DNA of 42,650 bases, taken from positions 1,819,391 to 1,862,040 of the forward strand of contig NZ_GL622359.1 of assembly GCF_000185505.1 (NCBI RefSeq), written 5' to 3'. Numbering within the stretch: position 1 is the stretch's first letter; the number at the start of each line of letters is the position of its first letter. Shown piece by piece: positions 1 through 8,570 of the stretch. Made by a program: the position numbers and the translations under genes. The stretch comes from Pseudoramibacter alactolyticus ATCC 23263. Its GTDB lineage: Bacteria > Bacillota > Clostridia > Eubacteriales > Eubacteriaceae. The notes beneath the pieces were generated by a model that was given only the letters and a program-made list of their open reading frames with translations, was not told the DNA's origin and did not search any database.

Positions 1-15
1 GTTTGCTTTTGTGCT

Positions 16-1200
16 TCAGCCATCTGTGCTGCGATAACTGCCCGACGACTGCGCTAAAAGATTGGGAACGCGAATCAGCCAGCCCTCTCCCCTTTCGAGG
101 GAGAGCGCCTCGACTTCACAGATCCCTTTGCCAAAGATCGCTTCCAATTGCTTTTGAATCAGCCCGGCGTTTGGAAGCGGAGCCGAGGTGCATGTCGAAA
201 GAGCCGCGTAACACTGCCGGGGCTGATCCTTATAAGGCGGGGTGTGAATGCGTCTCAGCACGATCTGATCCCCCGTCATAGCTGCCTCGATGCGCAAACT
301 GCCGCCGGCCATCAGAAGCGGTCCCGTCGTGTGGGTCATAAAGGCCAGCCAAATGCCTGCCGGGATCTGGCAGAACGCAAGCTCTTCCGGAACCTGCAGA
401 TCAATCTGCAGCTTATCCCCCAGGCGGACACCTTGCAATTTGAGAAAATCAGCGATGTGCGCGGTTTCTTTTTCCACGGTCCAATAGGTTTCGTCGCCGA
501 AAATGGCCGTTTTTATAAAATCCGACAGCTGCACCAGATACGCGTTGGTTTCCACGGCCCCCTCGATAATCGCCAGATTTGCCGCGGATATCAGGCTGTC
601 CAAAATCATTTGGCGCGTTGCCGGCTGCTCCGGGCGCGCCTTGCTGCTGTGCGGTTGCGCTTTGGCGCCTTGTTTTGCCGGTTTCAAACAGACCTGCTGG
701 CAAAATTGCGAAATCAGCTTTTCAATTATTTTGGCCAGCGCGCTGCACTGGGCATAGCCCATGGTCGGTATTTTGCGGCAGAGTGTTTTTTCCGCCGCCG
801 TCAGCGCCAGGGTCGGGCTTTGGGTCAGGCGGTTCACCCGGATCATCTCCGAGGGTGCATCCGGGCAATGAACCTGCCCGGTGATAAAACCGCCCAGATA
901 CCGGCCGTCAACCACAATGGGAACGGCGATTTCTAAAAGCCCCACATGGCAGAGATAAAGGTGGCTTTGCAGGTCAATGCTGCCCTGAACACAGCCGTAG
1001 GCGTCGGAGGCCATGCAGCTGGTCAGTCCGTCCCGGCGTTTGCGCATTTCGCAGCAGAAGGGACAGAAGCCTACCAACTCGGATACCGGTTTGCCCTGCG
1101 CGTTGACAATGACGTTGGCCATGCCCGTCGCATCAGAAATGAGCTGCTGCAGCGCCAGCAGTTCTTCGCCCCGTTCTGTCATCAGTTGGGTGATTTCCAT
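16..1200 (-). CDS. PocR-domain sensor protein with degenerate LytS-type kinase region (pseudokinase)
   Basis: A 394-residue protein. Residues about 1-115 form a PocR ligand-binding domain; PocR domains are predicted in the literature to sense simple hydrocarbon derivatives such as propanediol. Its cysteine cluster is intact (C46, C49, C50, C62 and C84 followed by H85). The C-terminal half aligns with the kinase at 29824-31101 through the shared 'IEGA' stretch. However, the phosphoacceptor histidine position (His224 there) is Gln197 here, and the Asn box (PFVENA there) reads 'GIWLAFM'. It therefore probably cannot autophosphorylate by the usual mechanism. It lies 94 bp downstream of GRE1 on the same strand, so it is probably cotranscribed with it. 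A partner response regulator would lie left of the window. The start at 1200 has GAGGG eight bases upstream. Confidence 0.8.
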   Translation of the reverse strand: MEITQLMTERGEELLALQQLISDATGMANVIVNAQGKPVSELVGFCPFCCEMRKRRDGLTSCMASDAYGCVQGSIDLQSHLYLCHVGLLEIAVPIVVDGRYLGGFITGQVHCPDAPSEMIRVNRLTQSPTLALTAAEKTLCRKIPTMGYAQCSALAKIIEKLISQFCQQVCLKPAKQGAKAQPHSSKARPEQPATRQMILDSLISAANLAIIEGAVETNAYLVQLSDFIKTAIFGDETYWTVEKETAHIADFLKLQGVRLGDKLQIDLQVPEELAFCQIPAGIWLAFMTHTTGPLLMAGGSLRIEAAMTGDQIVLRRIHTPPYKDQPRQCYAALSTCTSAPLPNAGLIQKQLEAIFGKGICEVEALSLERGEGWLIRVPNLLAQSSGSYRSTDG

Positions 1201-1294
1201 GACATGATCCCTCGTTTCATCTTGATGTTTTCATCATATCATGGTCCGGCGAGGATGTAAAATCGCCCAATCGTTTTTGCCGGCGCTTGCCGCC

Positions 1295-3829
1295 TTAGAA
1301 GGACTGCTCTGTCCGGTGGATGATATCGTCCTGCACTTCCTTGGCCAGTTCGACAAACATGGCGCTGTAACCGGCGACGCGGACCACGAGATCCCGATAT
1401 GCTTCCGGATGCTGTTGGGCATCCAGCAATTTGTCGCGGTTGACGACGTTAAACTGAATGTGCTGACCTTTGTGGGCAAAGTAACTGCGCACCAGCCCGG
1501 CGAAGTTCTTGAGCCCCTGATCTCCGTCGACGCTTTCCGGCAGTAATTTCATATTGTAGAGGCTCCCGTTGGAGACCAGCTCGTGCTCCAGCTTGGCCAC
1601 GGAGTTCGCCGCGGCCGTCGGGCCGTTGGTGTCCATCCCCGCTCTTGGCGAGCAGCCGTCGGCCAGAGGTTTTGTCGCCAGGCGGCCGTCGGCCATGGCG
1701 CCGACATCCTTCCCGAAGAGCACATTGGCCGAGACCGGATAAATCCCCGCCTGGAACTGACCGCCTCTTGGGTTCCTGTATTTTTGAACCTCGTAGCAAT
1801 AGGCCTGTCCTACCTGCCGCGCGACCATATCCGCCGCGTCGATATCGTTGCCGTACCAGTCGGTGTTTTCCATGATGCGTTTGATCCGTTCGTATGGATT
1901 GTCACCGGCCGCTGCCGCGGGTTCGGCTTTTATGGTGCCGCCCGCATCGCCGATCACCTTGATGATTGTGTCGTAAATCGTCTGCTGGAGATCGGCCGGC
2001 GCCTGGGTGGTGATGGTTTTGACGTCCGGGCAGCAGGCGATCGGTGTCAGCTCGCTGCTCACCGGATAACCGAAGTTGTGATCCAGCGCATCTTTGAGAT
2101 CTTCAAAGGTGACGTCTTTCTGCTCGAAGACATGTTTTTTGATCGCGCAGAGAGAATCCCCGGCATCGGCCACCCCGAAGGCCTGCGGACCGCTGAAGTT
2201 ATACTTCGCGCCGCCGGCGTTGATATCCGTCCCCTGGGCGATGCAGTCGGCCACAAAACCGGAGAGGAAGGGCAACGGCACCCGTTCCCGATGGGCGTAG
2301 TCCATCGAGTTGATGGCGTTGACCACCTGGCGGACGAAAAAGGCCAGCTGCGTTTTGAAGGCAGCGATAAAGGCCTCATAGGTTTTGAAGTCGCTCACTT
2401 CCCCGGTCTTCGGACCGATCTGATCGCCGTCGACCCGGCCGTTGTTCATGGTGATCTCGAGGACCTTGGCCACGTTGAAGAATCCGGCGTCGTGCCAGCC
2501 CTGCTCTTTTCCGGGAACCGAGGGCTCCACACAGCCGATCAGGCCGAAGTTTCTGGCGTCGTAAAGGTCGATGCCCCGGTTGACCAGCGCCGGGATGATA
2601 ACCTCGTCGTTGTACATGGCCGGCAGGCCGTAGCCCAGGCGGCAGAGCTCGCAGGCGCGGTATAAGAATTCGTCCGGCGTGCCTTCCCACACGCGGATAG
2701 AGAACGACGGTGCGCTCAGCCGCAGATGGGCCACCGTTTCGATCATCATGTAGGAGATGTCGTTGGTTGCGTCCTGACCGTCCGCCGTCTGTCCGCCGGC
2801 GCCGATGTTCTGGAATACCTGATATCCGGCGAAGGCCTGAGCCGAGACCGCGTCGCGGACCTTGTTCAGATCGTTCAACTTGACAAAAACGCAGTCGAGC
2901 AGCTCCTGGGCCTGATCGCGGGTTAGGCTCTGGTCGGTTTTGAAATACGGATACATATACTGGTCGAAGCGCCCCGGCGAGACGGAGTGCCCGCTGGATT
3001 CAAGCTGTACGATCATCTGGGTGAAGATGAAGGCCTGGCAGGCTTCCCAGAAGTTTTCCGCCGGATATTCCGGAACGCGGCGGCAGTTGGCGGCGATGCG
3101 TTCGAGCTCCGCCTTGCGGGCCGGATCCGAACAGCCAGCCGCCAGGCTCTGCGCTTTGTCTGCATAGCGGTGGGCAAATTTGATGGCCGCCGAGAAAATA
3201 ATGATTTCCGCCTTTAGGAATGCCGCCTTTTTCTGATAATCCGGATCCTGGGCTTCCAGCTGCTGCAGCACGGCCGCCGCTTCTTCGACGATGGCCCGGT
3301 AGCCCACGCCAATGGCTTTGGCGTAATCGATGATGATGTGGCCGATTCCCGTGAACCAGTAGTTGCCGATGTTAAAGACCGAATGGTTCATGCTGTTTTT
3401 GCTGTCTTCTTCCATGTAACTGAGGGTCAGGTCATTGATCGTCTTGCCGTCCCAATAGGGCAGCACGTCGCGCAGAATCTGCTTATCCGCTTCTTCAATG
3501 ACGAATTTGTCCGTCATCCGGTCGGCAATGGTGTCGAATTCTTCGATCAGCCATTTGTATGAGAATTCCGGATAAACCTGGCAGGAGCGGGTATGGCGGG
3601 TCAGCGTTCCGACGAGGAGTTCGTCGTCGCGGATGACTACCGGCAAATGGGTCAGGATATGATCCATCGCTTTGGCCCGGCGCAGCACCATGGGCTCGTT
3701 TTCCGTGCGCCTGTAGGATTCCGTCAGCAGTTTTGCCCGATCGGATTCGATATGCGGGACCGCATCGATAATTTGGTTTCTCAGCCGTTCAACACGTTCT
3801 GTGGGCTTACTGAAGCCTTTTGCAATCAT
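1295..3829 (-). CDS. Glycyl radical enzyme GRE1, glycerol/propane-1,2-diol dehydratase-like
   Basis: An 844-residue glycyl radical enzyme of the PFL/diol dehydratase superfamily. The radical site is G820 in 'RVAGYS' near the C-terminus and the thiyl cysteine is C433 in 'GCVEP'. H164, H281, E435 and D447 fall at exactly the numbers I recall for the catalytic residues of Clostridium butyricum B12-independent glycerol dehydratase (787 aa). A diol-to-aldehyde dehydration is the likely reaction, with glycerol and propane-1,2-diol the best substrate guesses. The Cys-to-Gly distance is about 57 residues longer than in glycerol dehydratase, because of an insertion at about residues 590-648. The start is set by GAGGAGG eight bases upstream. 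No activase lies beside it in the window, so the one at 36108 may serve it or another may lie to the left. It is paralogous to GRE3 (same N-terminus, same insert position). Confidence 0.93.
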   Translation of the reverse strand: MIAKGFSKPTERVERLRNQIIDAVPHIESDRAKLLTESYRRTENEPMVLRRAKAMDHILTHLPVVIRDDELLVGTLTRHTRSCQVYPEFSYKWLIEEFDTIADRMTDKFVIEEADKQILRDVLPYWDGKTINDLTLSYMEEDSKNSMNHSVFNIGNYWFTGIGHIIIDYAKAIGVGYRAIVEEAAAVLQQLEAQDPDYQKKAAFLKAEIIIFSAAIKFAHRYADKAQSLAAGCSDPARKAELERIAANCRRVPEYPAENFWEACQAFIFTQMIVQLESSGHSVSPGRFDQYMYPYFKTDQSLTRDQAQELLDCVFVKLNDLNKVRDAVSAQAFAGYQVFQNIGAGGQTADGQDATNDISYMMIETVAHLRLSAPSFSIRVWEGTPDEFLYRACELCRLGYGLPAMYNDEVIIPALVNRGIDLYDARNFGLIGCVEPSVPGKEQGWHDAGFFNVAKVLEITMNNGRVDGDQIGPKTGEVSDFKTYEAFIAAFKTQLAFFVRQVVNAINSMDYAHRERVPLPFLSGFVADCIAQGTDINAGGAKYNFSGPQAFGVADAGDSLCAIKKHVFEQKDVTFEDLKDALDHNFGYPVSSELTPIACCPDVKTITTQAPADLQQTIYDTIIKVIGDAGGTIKAEPAAAAGDNPYERIKRIMENTDWYGNDIDAADMVARQVGQAYCYEVQKYRNPRGGQFQAGIYPVSANVLFGKDVGAMADGRLATKPLADGCSPRAGMDTNGPTAAANSVAKLEHELVSNGSLYNMKLLPESVDGDQGLKNFAGLVRSYFAHKGQHIQFNVVNRDKLLDAQQHPEAYRDLVVRVAGYSAMFVELAKEVQDDIIHRTEQSF

Positions 3830-3846
3830 ACTATTACCTCCTCAAA

Positions 3847-3859
3847 TGTGTCTGACACA
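3847..3859. promoter_or_regulatory. Palindromic operator candidate in the GRE1 leader
   Basis: TGTGTC-T-GACACA is a perfect 6+1+6 inverted repeat between the -10 box of GRE1 and its ribosome-binding site. A further GACACA half lies at 3909-3914, upstream of the -10. The placement suits a repressor or response-regulator site. No factor is identified. Confidence 0.5.
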
Positions 3860-3879
3860 CCGATATATTTTGTATGATC

Positions 3880-3885
3880 ATTATA
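3880..3885 (-). promoter_or_regulatory. -10 box of the GRE1 promoter
   Basis: A perfect TATAAT on the minus strand, about 45 bases before the GRE1 start codon. There is no good -35 hexamer at 16-18 bp; the best is a poor TGTATG at 17 bp. A missing -35 suggests an activator-dependent promoter, which fits AraC-type response-regulator control. Confidence 0.55.
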
Positions 3886-4045
3886 GAAAGTCCATCGGCA
3901 GTCATACAGACACAATAAAGACTAAATTCTTGCCAATTCGTTGACAGCGGCTGCCGTAAAATCGGTACGATCGAATACCGTCGGGTTTGAAAGCGATGAT
4001 TTTTGGCATCGGCCAGGCCGACTCCGGCTCGCCTGTCCAATCCAG

Positions 4046-4069
4046 ACCATCCGCCTGCCAACGGATGGT
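4046..4069. repeat. Perfect 8-bp inverted repeat
   Basis: ACCATCCG, an 8-nt spacer and CGGATGGT. No T-run follows, so it is either an operator or an RNA hairpin in the long GRE1 upstream region. Function unknown. Confidence 0.5.
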
Positions 4070-4132
4070 TTGAATTTTATCGGGTTTCGGCGTTTTTTGT
4101 CCCCTTTCGATAGGTGCGGCTTGTTCCAACAC

Positions 4133-4162
4133 AAAAAAGCACGGCGTATCCGTGCTTTTTTT
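4133..4162 (-). terminator. Rho-independent terminator downstream of the MATE gene
   Basis: Stem GCACGG/CCGTGC with a 5-nt loop. It is flanked by six A on the left and seven T on the right, so it can act on both strands. It begins just past the stop codon of the minus-strand MATE gene. Confidence 0.85.
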
Positions 4163-4171
4163 GCGGGAGAT

Positions 4172-5548
4172 TTATCGGGGATCCGACGGGGCAGCGGCGG
4201 CCTGAAAGATTTTATTGCGTTTCCACAGTCCGCTGAAATAATAGATCGCAAAGCTCATGGCAGCGATGCCCCAGGTGGCGGGGAAGACGATGCCGACAAT
4301 TTGGTTCAGGGTATGCAGATAGTGCAGGGCGATGTTGAGGATCAGCACTCGAAAACCGCAGAGGGTCACCATGGTGATCACCATGGGCGGGGTGGTAGTG
4401 CCGGATCCGCGGATCGCCCCGGCCAGCACTTCCACAATGGCATAGAGAAAATAAAGCCCGTAGGCCGCGCGGGCGCTGCGCACGCTGATCTCGATCACCC
4501 AGGGATCAGCGGAGAAGGCGCGAAAGATCGGGTAAGCGGCGAGGATCGCAATGCCCGAGGTGATCAGGGTGATGCCGATGCCCATGGCCAAGGCCACTTT
4601 GGTGCTGCGCTCGGTGCGTTTTAAATTGCCGGCGCCCAGATTCTGGCTGACAAAGGTGGTGTTGGCCTGTCCCACCGACCATTGGGGAAAATAGATAAAG
4701 CCCTCCACTTTGCCGTAGGCGGCGTAGGCGGCCATGCTTGAGACGCCAAGGCCGTTGATCCCCGTCTGGATCAGGATGTTGGCGAAGGTCATGAGCATGC
4801 TGCGGATTGCCTCGGGAATGGCCAGGCGCATAATGCGGCGGGTGAGCGCCCAGTCGATGGTGATTTTGCGCAGTTCCAGCCGCCATCGATCCGGCAGGCG
4901 GCAAAGATAGCGCAAGGCCAGCGCGGCCGACAGCGCCTGGGAGAGTACCGTGGCGAGGGCCGCGCCGGCGATGCCCATGCGGAAAACAGACATCAAAAGC
5001 GCATCGGCGCCGACGTTGACGAGCCCGCCGATGATGGCATAAATCAAAGGCGAGCGGGCATTGCCCAGGGCCCGGATGATGCCGGTGGCCACGTTATAGC
5101 AGACAATGGCGAACATCCCCAATAGATACAGACGGATGTAGGTCAGGGCGAGGCCCGTGATGCGTTCGGGCACATGCATCCATTTTAGAAAAAACGGACA
5201 AATGGCCAGACCGATGGCCGTGGCGACGACGGACAAGGCGACGGCCAGGCCGATGGCGGTGTGGATGGTATTCTTGAGGGCTTTGTCTTGCCGGGCACCA
5301 AAAGCGTGGGCTGTGATGACGCCGACACCGACGCCCATCCCCATAAAGAAGCCGAGGATGCACACCGTGAGCAGACTGGTGGATCCCACGGCGGCGGAAG
5401 CTTCCTTGCCGACGATGTTTCCGACGAACATCAAGTCCACGGTGTTGTAAAGCTGCTGGATCAGGCTGCTGCCCAAAAGCGGCAGCGAAAAGAAAAAAAG
5501 ACCTTTAAAGATGGATCCCTGGGTCAGGTCTTTGCTTTGGTTGGCGAT
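4172..5548 (-). CDS. MATE-family multidrug/metabolite efflux transporter
   Basis: An integral membrane exporter of the MATE family (Na+ or H+ antiport in known members). The N-terminus carries the family signature around 'LPLLGSSLIQQLYNTVD' followed by 'LMFVGN', and about twelve hydrophobic segments follow. Homology begins at 'ANQSKDLTQGS'. GAAGGAGG lies seven bases before an ATC codon at 5548-5546 and no in-frame ATG, GTG or TTG fits, so I placed the start at this ATC (458 aa). The in-frame ATG at 5665 lies inside the upstream small gene and would add an Arg/Pro-rich, non-homologous tail. The gene overlaps the 3' end of the CGGCNP gene by 25 bases, so translational coupling is likely. The transported substrate is unknown; export of a GRE2-related compound is only a guess. 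Confidence 0.85.
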   Translation of the reverse strand: MANQSKDLTQGSIFKGLFFFSLPLLGSSLIQQLYNTVDLMFVGNIVGKEASAAVGSTSLLTVCILGFFMGMGVGVGVITAHAFGARQDKALKNTIHTAIGLAVALSVVATAIGLAICPFFLKWMHVPERITGLALTYIRLYLLGMFAIVCYNVATGIIRALGNARSPLIYAIIGGLVNVGADALLMSVFRMGIAGAALATVLSQALSAALALRYLCRLPDRWRLELRKITIDWALTRRIMRLAIPEAIRSMLMTFANILIQTGINGLGVSSMAAYAAYGKVEGFIYFPQWSVGQANTTFVSQNLGAGNLKRTERSTKVALAMGIGITLITSGIAILAAYPIFRAFSADPWVIEISVRSARAAYGLYFLYAIVEVLAGAIRGSGTTTPPMVITMVTLCGFRVLILNIALHYLHTLNQIVGIVFPATWGIAAMSFAIYYFSGLWKRNKIFQAAAAPSDPR

Positions 5549-5811
5549 GGCGGGACCTCCTTCGGGGTTTTTCGGCAGACGTCGCGGCGGGCGGCGCCGT
5601 CGTCGGCGATGTAAATCAGATGGCGGGTATTCATGGCAGATACGTCCGCACAGCAGACCTGGCATCCGCAGATCACGTAAACGGCGTCATAGGGGACGCC
5701 GGGTGCGGCGATCTCGACGGGATCGGGCAGACGGGCCATGAGCTGTTCGGCGCAGGCCTTGCGGTCGTATTGCGGATTACAGCCGCCGCAGAATTTGATA
5801 CCGGTTGTCAT
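5524..5811 (-). CDS. Small cysteine-rich protein with CGGCNP motif
   Basis: A 95-residue soluble protein with two cysteine motifs: 'FCGGCNPQYDR' near the N-terminus (residues 7-17) and 'ICGCQVCCAD' near residues 48-57. I recall similar small CGGCNP proteins next to anaerobic amino acid and radical enzyme genes, but no function is established. The cysteine spacing would allow metal or Fe-S binding (inference). It lies 142 bp downstream of GRE2, beyond a hairpin, and overlaps the start of the MATE gene. A weak GAGG precedes the ATG. The Arg/Lys/Pro-rich tail overlaps the MATE ribosome-binding site. Confidence 0.7.
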   Translation of the reverse strand: MTTGIKFCGGCNPQYDRKACAEQLMARLPDPVEIAAPGVPYDAVYVICGCQVCCADVSAMNTRHLIYIADDGAARRDVCRKTPKEVPPSPTKAKT

Positions 5812-5853
5812 AAGGGCCTCTTTTTATTGTCGCAGAATACATGAAAGAACAGA

Positions 5854-5894
5854 AAGAACAGCCAGAAAACAACGATCATTTTCTGGCTGTTCTT
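5854..5894 (-). terminator. Hairpin terminator downstream of GRE2
   Basis: A perfect 16-bp inverted repeat (5854-5869 with 5879-5894) and a 9-nt loop. It ends 60 bases past the GRE2 stop. On the minus strand the tract beyond the stem is T-rich but interrupted, so read-through into the downstream small gene and MATE gene is possible. Confidence 0.7.
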
Positions 5895-5953
5895 CAAGAA
5901 GATGCGCCGAGATGTCTGGCACCATCTTTCGCGCATGGGCTTAAAGCTGGGGG

Positions 5954-8332
5954 TTACCAGGCGCCGATTTCGGTCCGCTGGATGATATCGTCCTGGATGT
6001 CTTTGCCCAGTTCGACAAAAAAGGCCGAGTAGCCGGCCACGCGGACAAGCAGATCCTTGTGGTCTTCCGGATGTTTCTGGGCATCGATCAAAATATCGCG
6101 GTCGATGATGTTGTACTGGGTGTGATAAATATCCAGGGTACACTGGGTCTTTAACAGGTAGACCATGTTGTTGAGCCCGGTCTCGCCTTCCAGCATTTCC
6201 GGTTCGATCTTCAGGTTCATCTGGGTGCCCTGGGTGAAGCGCGAGTGCGGCAGGTGGGAGATGGACTTGAGCAGGGCGGTGGCGCCTTTCACATCGGTGC
6301 CGCCGGTGGCGCCGATCCCATCGGCCAGCGGGGCCCAGGCATTGCGGCCGGAGGGCAGCGCGCCGACGGATTTGCCGATCGGCACATTCCCGGAGACCGG
6401 CAGCATGCCGGCGGTCAGACGGCCGAATTTAGAGCCGTGGGCCTCGATGCAGTCGACCAAATAGTTGTAGATTTCGCCGACGCAAAAGTCCGCGCGTTCG
6501 TCGTCGTTGCCGTATTTCGGCGCGCCCAGGCACAGCTGCTGAATGTCTTCATAGCCTTCAAAGTTGGCATCGAGAGCCTTGCACATCTTATCCATAGAGA
6601 CTTGCTTTTCGTCGTAAACCAGGTATTTGATGTCGGCCACTGAGTTGATGACGTCGGCCTGGCCGATGATATTGATCCCGTTGCCGACGTTGTATTCGGC
6701 GCCGCCGTTGGCATAGTCCTTTCCGACGACCATGCAGTTCGGATAGGTCAGGGAGAGGGCGGGCACCGGGCGGTAGCGTTCGCTCAGATAGTCGAGGTAG
6801 GAGTTCATGGATGCCATGACATCGACGAAATAGGCGATTTGTTTTTTAATGGCGCTCATGAAATCGTCGAAGGTCGCAAAGTCGCGGGGGTCGCCGGTCC
6901 GGATGGAGACCTGTTCGCCGGTGAGCCGGCTTTTGCCGTTGGTCATCACCATGTCGACCACGCCGCCCATGCTGATTTCGCCGATATCGGTGTAGGATTT
7001 GAGCCGACCTTCCAAATTGGTTTCCACACAGCCGCAGGGCGTCCAGTCCCAGGCTTCCGACAGCGGAATGCCTTTGTTGAGCAGCATGCGGATTCCGGCA
7101 TCATCGTGATAGATGGCCGGCATGGTGCGGCCCATGCGGATGCACTCGGCCGCCTTGCGCAGGAAGCTGTCCGGATTCTTAGCGATGTTGTAGCGCACCG
7201 TCATGTTGGGTTCTTTAAGCGCGGTGTCTTCGGTGGCTTGGATGGTCATGTAGGACAATTCGTTGACCGCATCGTTGCCGTATTTATCGATCCCGCCGGC
7301 ACAAACCTGAACGGTCATGTTGTAGCCTGCGGAGAATTCGGCGGAAGCCGCATCCTGGAAGAGGCCCATTTCGGCAATTTTGATCCAGAAACAATCCATG
7401 AGTTCCTGCGCGCCGTCTTCGGTGAGGATGCCGGCGGCCAGGTCGTCTTTGTAGAATTTATAGAGATATTGGTCCATCCGGCCCAGGTTGTAGGACGAGG
7501 CATTTTGTTCCATAAAGATGCCGTATTCATAGGTGAGCATGCACTGCAGGGCTTCATAGAAGGTGCGCGGGGCGTTTTCCGGCACGGTGCGGTTGATTTC
7601 GGCAATTTTGAGCAGTTCGGCCTTTCGGGTCGGGTCGTTTTCTTCGGCGGCCATCTTTTCGGCGAGGTCGGCGTGGCGGTTGGCCAGCGCGATGATGCCT
7701 TCGGCGACGATGATTTCCGATCGATAGAAGATGATCTGTTCGACAACGTCTTCGCCGGCAGCGTCGTCGAGGGCGGCGAGCTTGGCTTCGGCTTCGGCCT
7801 TGATGCCGCCGACGCCTTTCGCGAGCAAGGTGGTCCAGCCCGGGGTGTTTTCGCCGTAGCCGCGGACAAATTTCTTATCGACATAGAGCATGCCGCCGTC
7901 GCGCATGGTTCGGACATCGTCGGGCATCATCGCGTTCCAGCGGTCGAGCACGCATTTGCCGCGCCAATAGGGGGCGATTTTATCCATAAAGACTTTTTTC
8001 GCATCTTCGGAAAGGAAGAAGGGATCATAGGGGCGGGTGCTGATGGTGTCGAGTTCCTTTTCGATGACGGAGCAGGCGGAGTCGGGATTTAAGATCCCGC
8101 AGCGGGGCTTGAAGCCGACGCCGCCGACGAGCAGCTCGTGATCCTGAATATAGATGTCTTTCTTTTCGCAGACATTTTTGTAGCCGGTGGCCTTCTGAAT
8201 GGCCCAAGGCTGGCCTTCGGACGCCTGGAAGCCTTCGGTCATATAGAGCGCGTCCCAAACGTCCATGTCGACGCGGGTGCTCAGATACTGCTGCCTTAAC
8301 GCTTCGATGCGTTTCATATAATCCTTTGCCAT
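5954..8332 (-). CDS. Glycyl radical enzyme GRE2, substrate unknown
   Basis: A 792-residue glycyl radical enzyme. The radical glycine is G767 ('RVAGYS'); the thiyl cysteine is C435 with E437 in 'CGCVET'. Length and Cys-to-Gly spacing match a GRE core without inserts. It differs from the diol dehydratases: the positions of His164 and His281 are not histidine (the region reads 'GENTPGW' and 'NASSYNLGR'), and Thr448 stands where they have His446. Asp449 keeps the +14 position. A Thr at +13 is also recalled for choline TMA-lyase, but the rest does not look like CutC, and the residues I recall for hydroxyproline dehydratase do not line up either. The chemistry (elimination, decarboxylation or C-N cleavage) is open. 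The ribosome-binding site is GAGGGAGG. Expression is probably from the sigma-54 type promoter at 8407-8423; the activase is at 9706-10494. Confidence 0.9.
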   Translation of the reverse strand: MAKDYMKRIEALRQQYLSTRVDMDVWDALYMTEGFQASEGQPWAIQKATGYKNVCEKKDIYIQDHELLVGGVGFKPRCGILNPDSACSVIEKELDTISTRPYDPFFLSEDAKKVFMDKIAPYWRGKCVLDRWNAMMPDDVRTMRDGGMLYVDKKFVRGYGENTPGWTTLLAKGVGGIKAEAEAKLAALDDAAGEDVVEQIIFYRSEIIVAEGIIALANRHADLAEKMAAEENDPTRKAELLKIAEINRTVPENAPRTFYEALQCMLTYEYGIFMEQNASSYNLGRMDQYLYKFYKDDLAAGILTEDGAQELMDCFWIKIAEMGLFQDAASAEFSAGYNMTVQVCAGGIDKYGNDAVNELSYMTIQATEDTALKEPNMTVRYNIAKNPDSFLRKAAECIRMGRTMPAIYHDDAGIRMLLNKGIPLSEAWDWTPCGCVETNLEGRLKSYTDIGEISMGGVVDMVMTNGKSRLTGEQVSIRTGDPRDFATFDDFMSAIKKQIAYFVDVMASMNSYLDYLSERYRPVPALSLTYPNCMVVGKDYANGGAEYNVGNGINIIGQADVINSVADIKYLVYDEKQVSMDKMCKALDANFEGYEDIQQLCLGAPKYGNDDERADFCVGEIYNYLVDCIEAHGSKFGRLTAGMLPVSGNVPIGKSVGALPSGRNAWAPLADGIGATGGTDVKGATALLKSISHLPHSRFTQGTQMNLKIEPEMLEGETGLNNMVYLLKTQCTLDIYHTQYNIIDRDILIDAQKHPEDHKDLLVRVAGYSAFFVELGKDIQDDIIQRTEIGAW

Positions 8333-8406
8333 AGTGATACCTCCCTCAAAATCAATGCATGATACATCGGGCCCGCCGGATGCGAGCCGCTTTGCTTATT
8401 TATATA

Positions 8407-8423
8407 CGCAAGCTTTATGCCAA
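8407..8423 (-). promoter_or_regulatory. Sigma-54 (RpoN) type promoter of GRE2
   Basis: On the minus strand TTGGCAT-AAAGC-TTGCG, with GG and GC separated by exactly ten bases as required at -24/-12. Transcription would start near 8396, about 64 bases before the GRE2 ATG. A near-identical site precedes the activase gene. Confidence 0.75.
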
Positions 8424-8570
8424 AAAACGGAAAAGCTTCGAAAAAAATTTTTATTTTAGAAAACGTTTGTTTTTCGCTCTTTTAAATGCCCGCTTTTGGA
8501 CGCAGGGATTGAAAGGTTCATAGGGAGCGAGGGCAAAAAGCAAAAAAAGTTTCGGTTTTGGGCAAAACGA

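Larger units (their letters stand above)
3830..4171. other. Intergenic region between GRE1 and the MATE gene
   Basis: 342 bases without a convincing gene. They hold the GRE1 -10 box, the palindrome at 3847-3859, a perfect hairpin at 4046-4069 and the terminator at 4133-4162. The short open frames here have no coding-like features. Confidence 0.6.

Noticed and set aside
1583-2665. Long open frames antisense to GRE1, GRE2, GRE3 and the sensor genes
   Set aside because: Shadow frames caused by GC-biased codons; the opposite frames carry unmistakable conserved motifs.
3900-3960. TTGGCAAGAATTTAG upstream of GRE1 as a third sigma-54 promoter
   Set aside because: The -24 element is good, but the -12 position has GT instead of GC and no TTGC; a TATAAT box lies nearer the gene.
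5954-8332. GRE2 as hydroxyproline dehydratase or choline TMA-lyase
   Set aside because: The key substrate residues recalled for those enzymes do not align, and neither P5C reductase nor a choline pathway is present.
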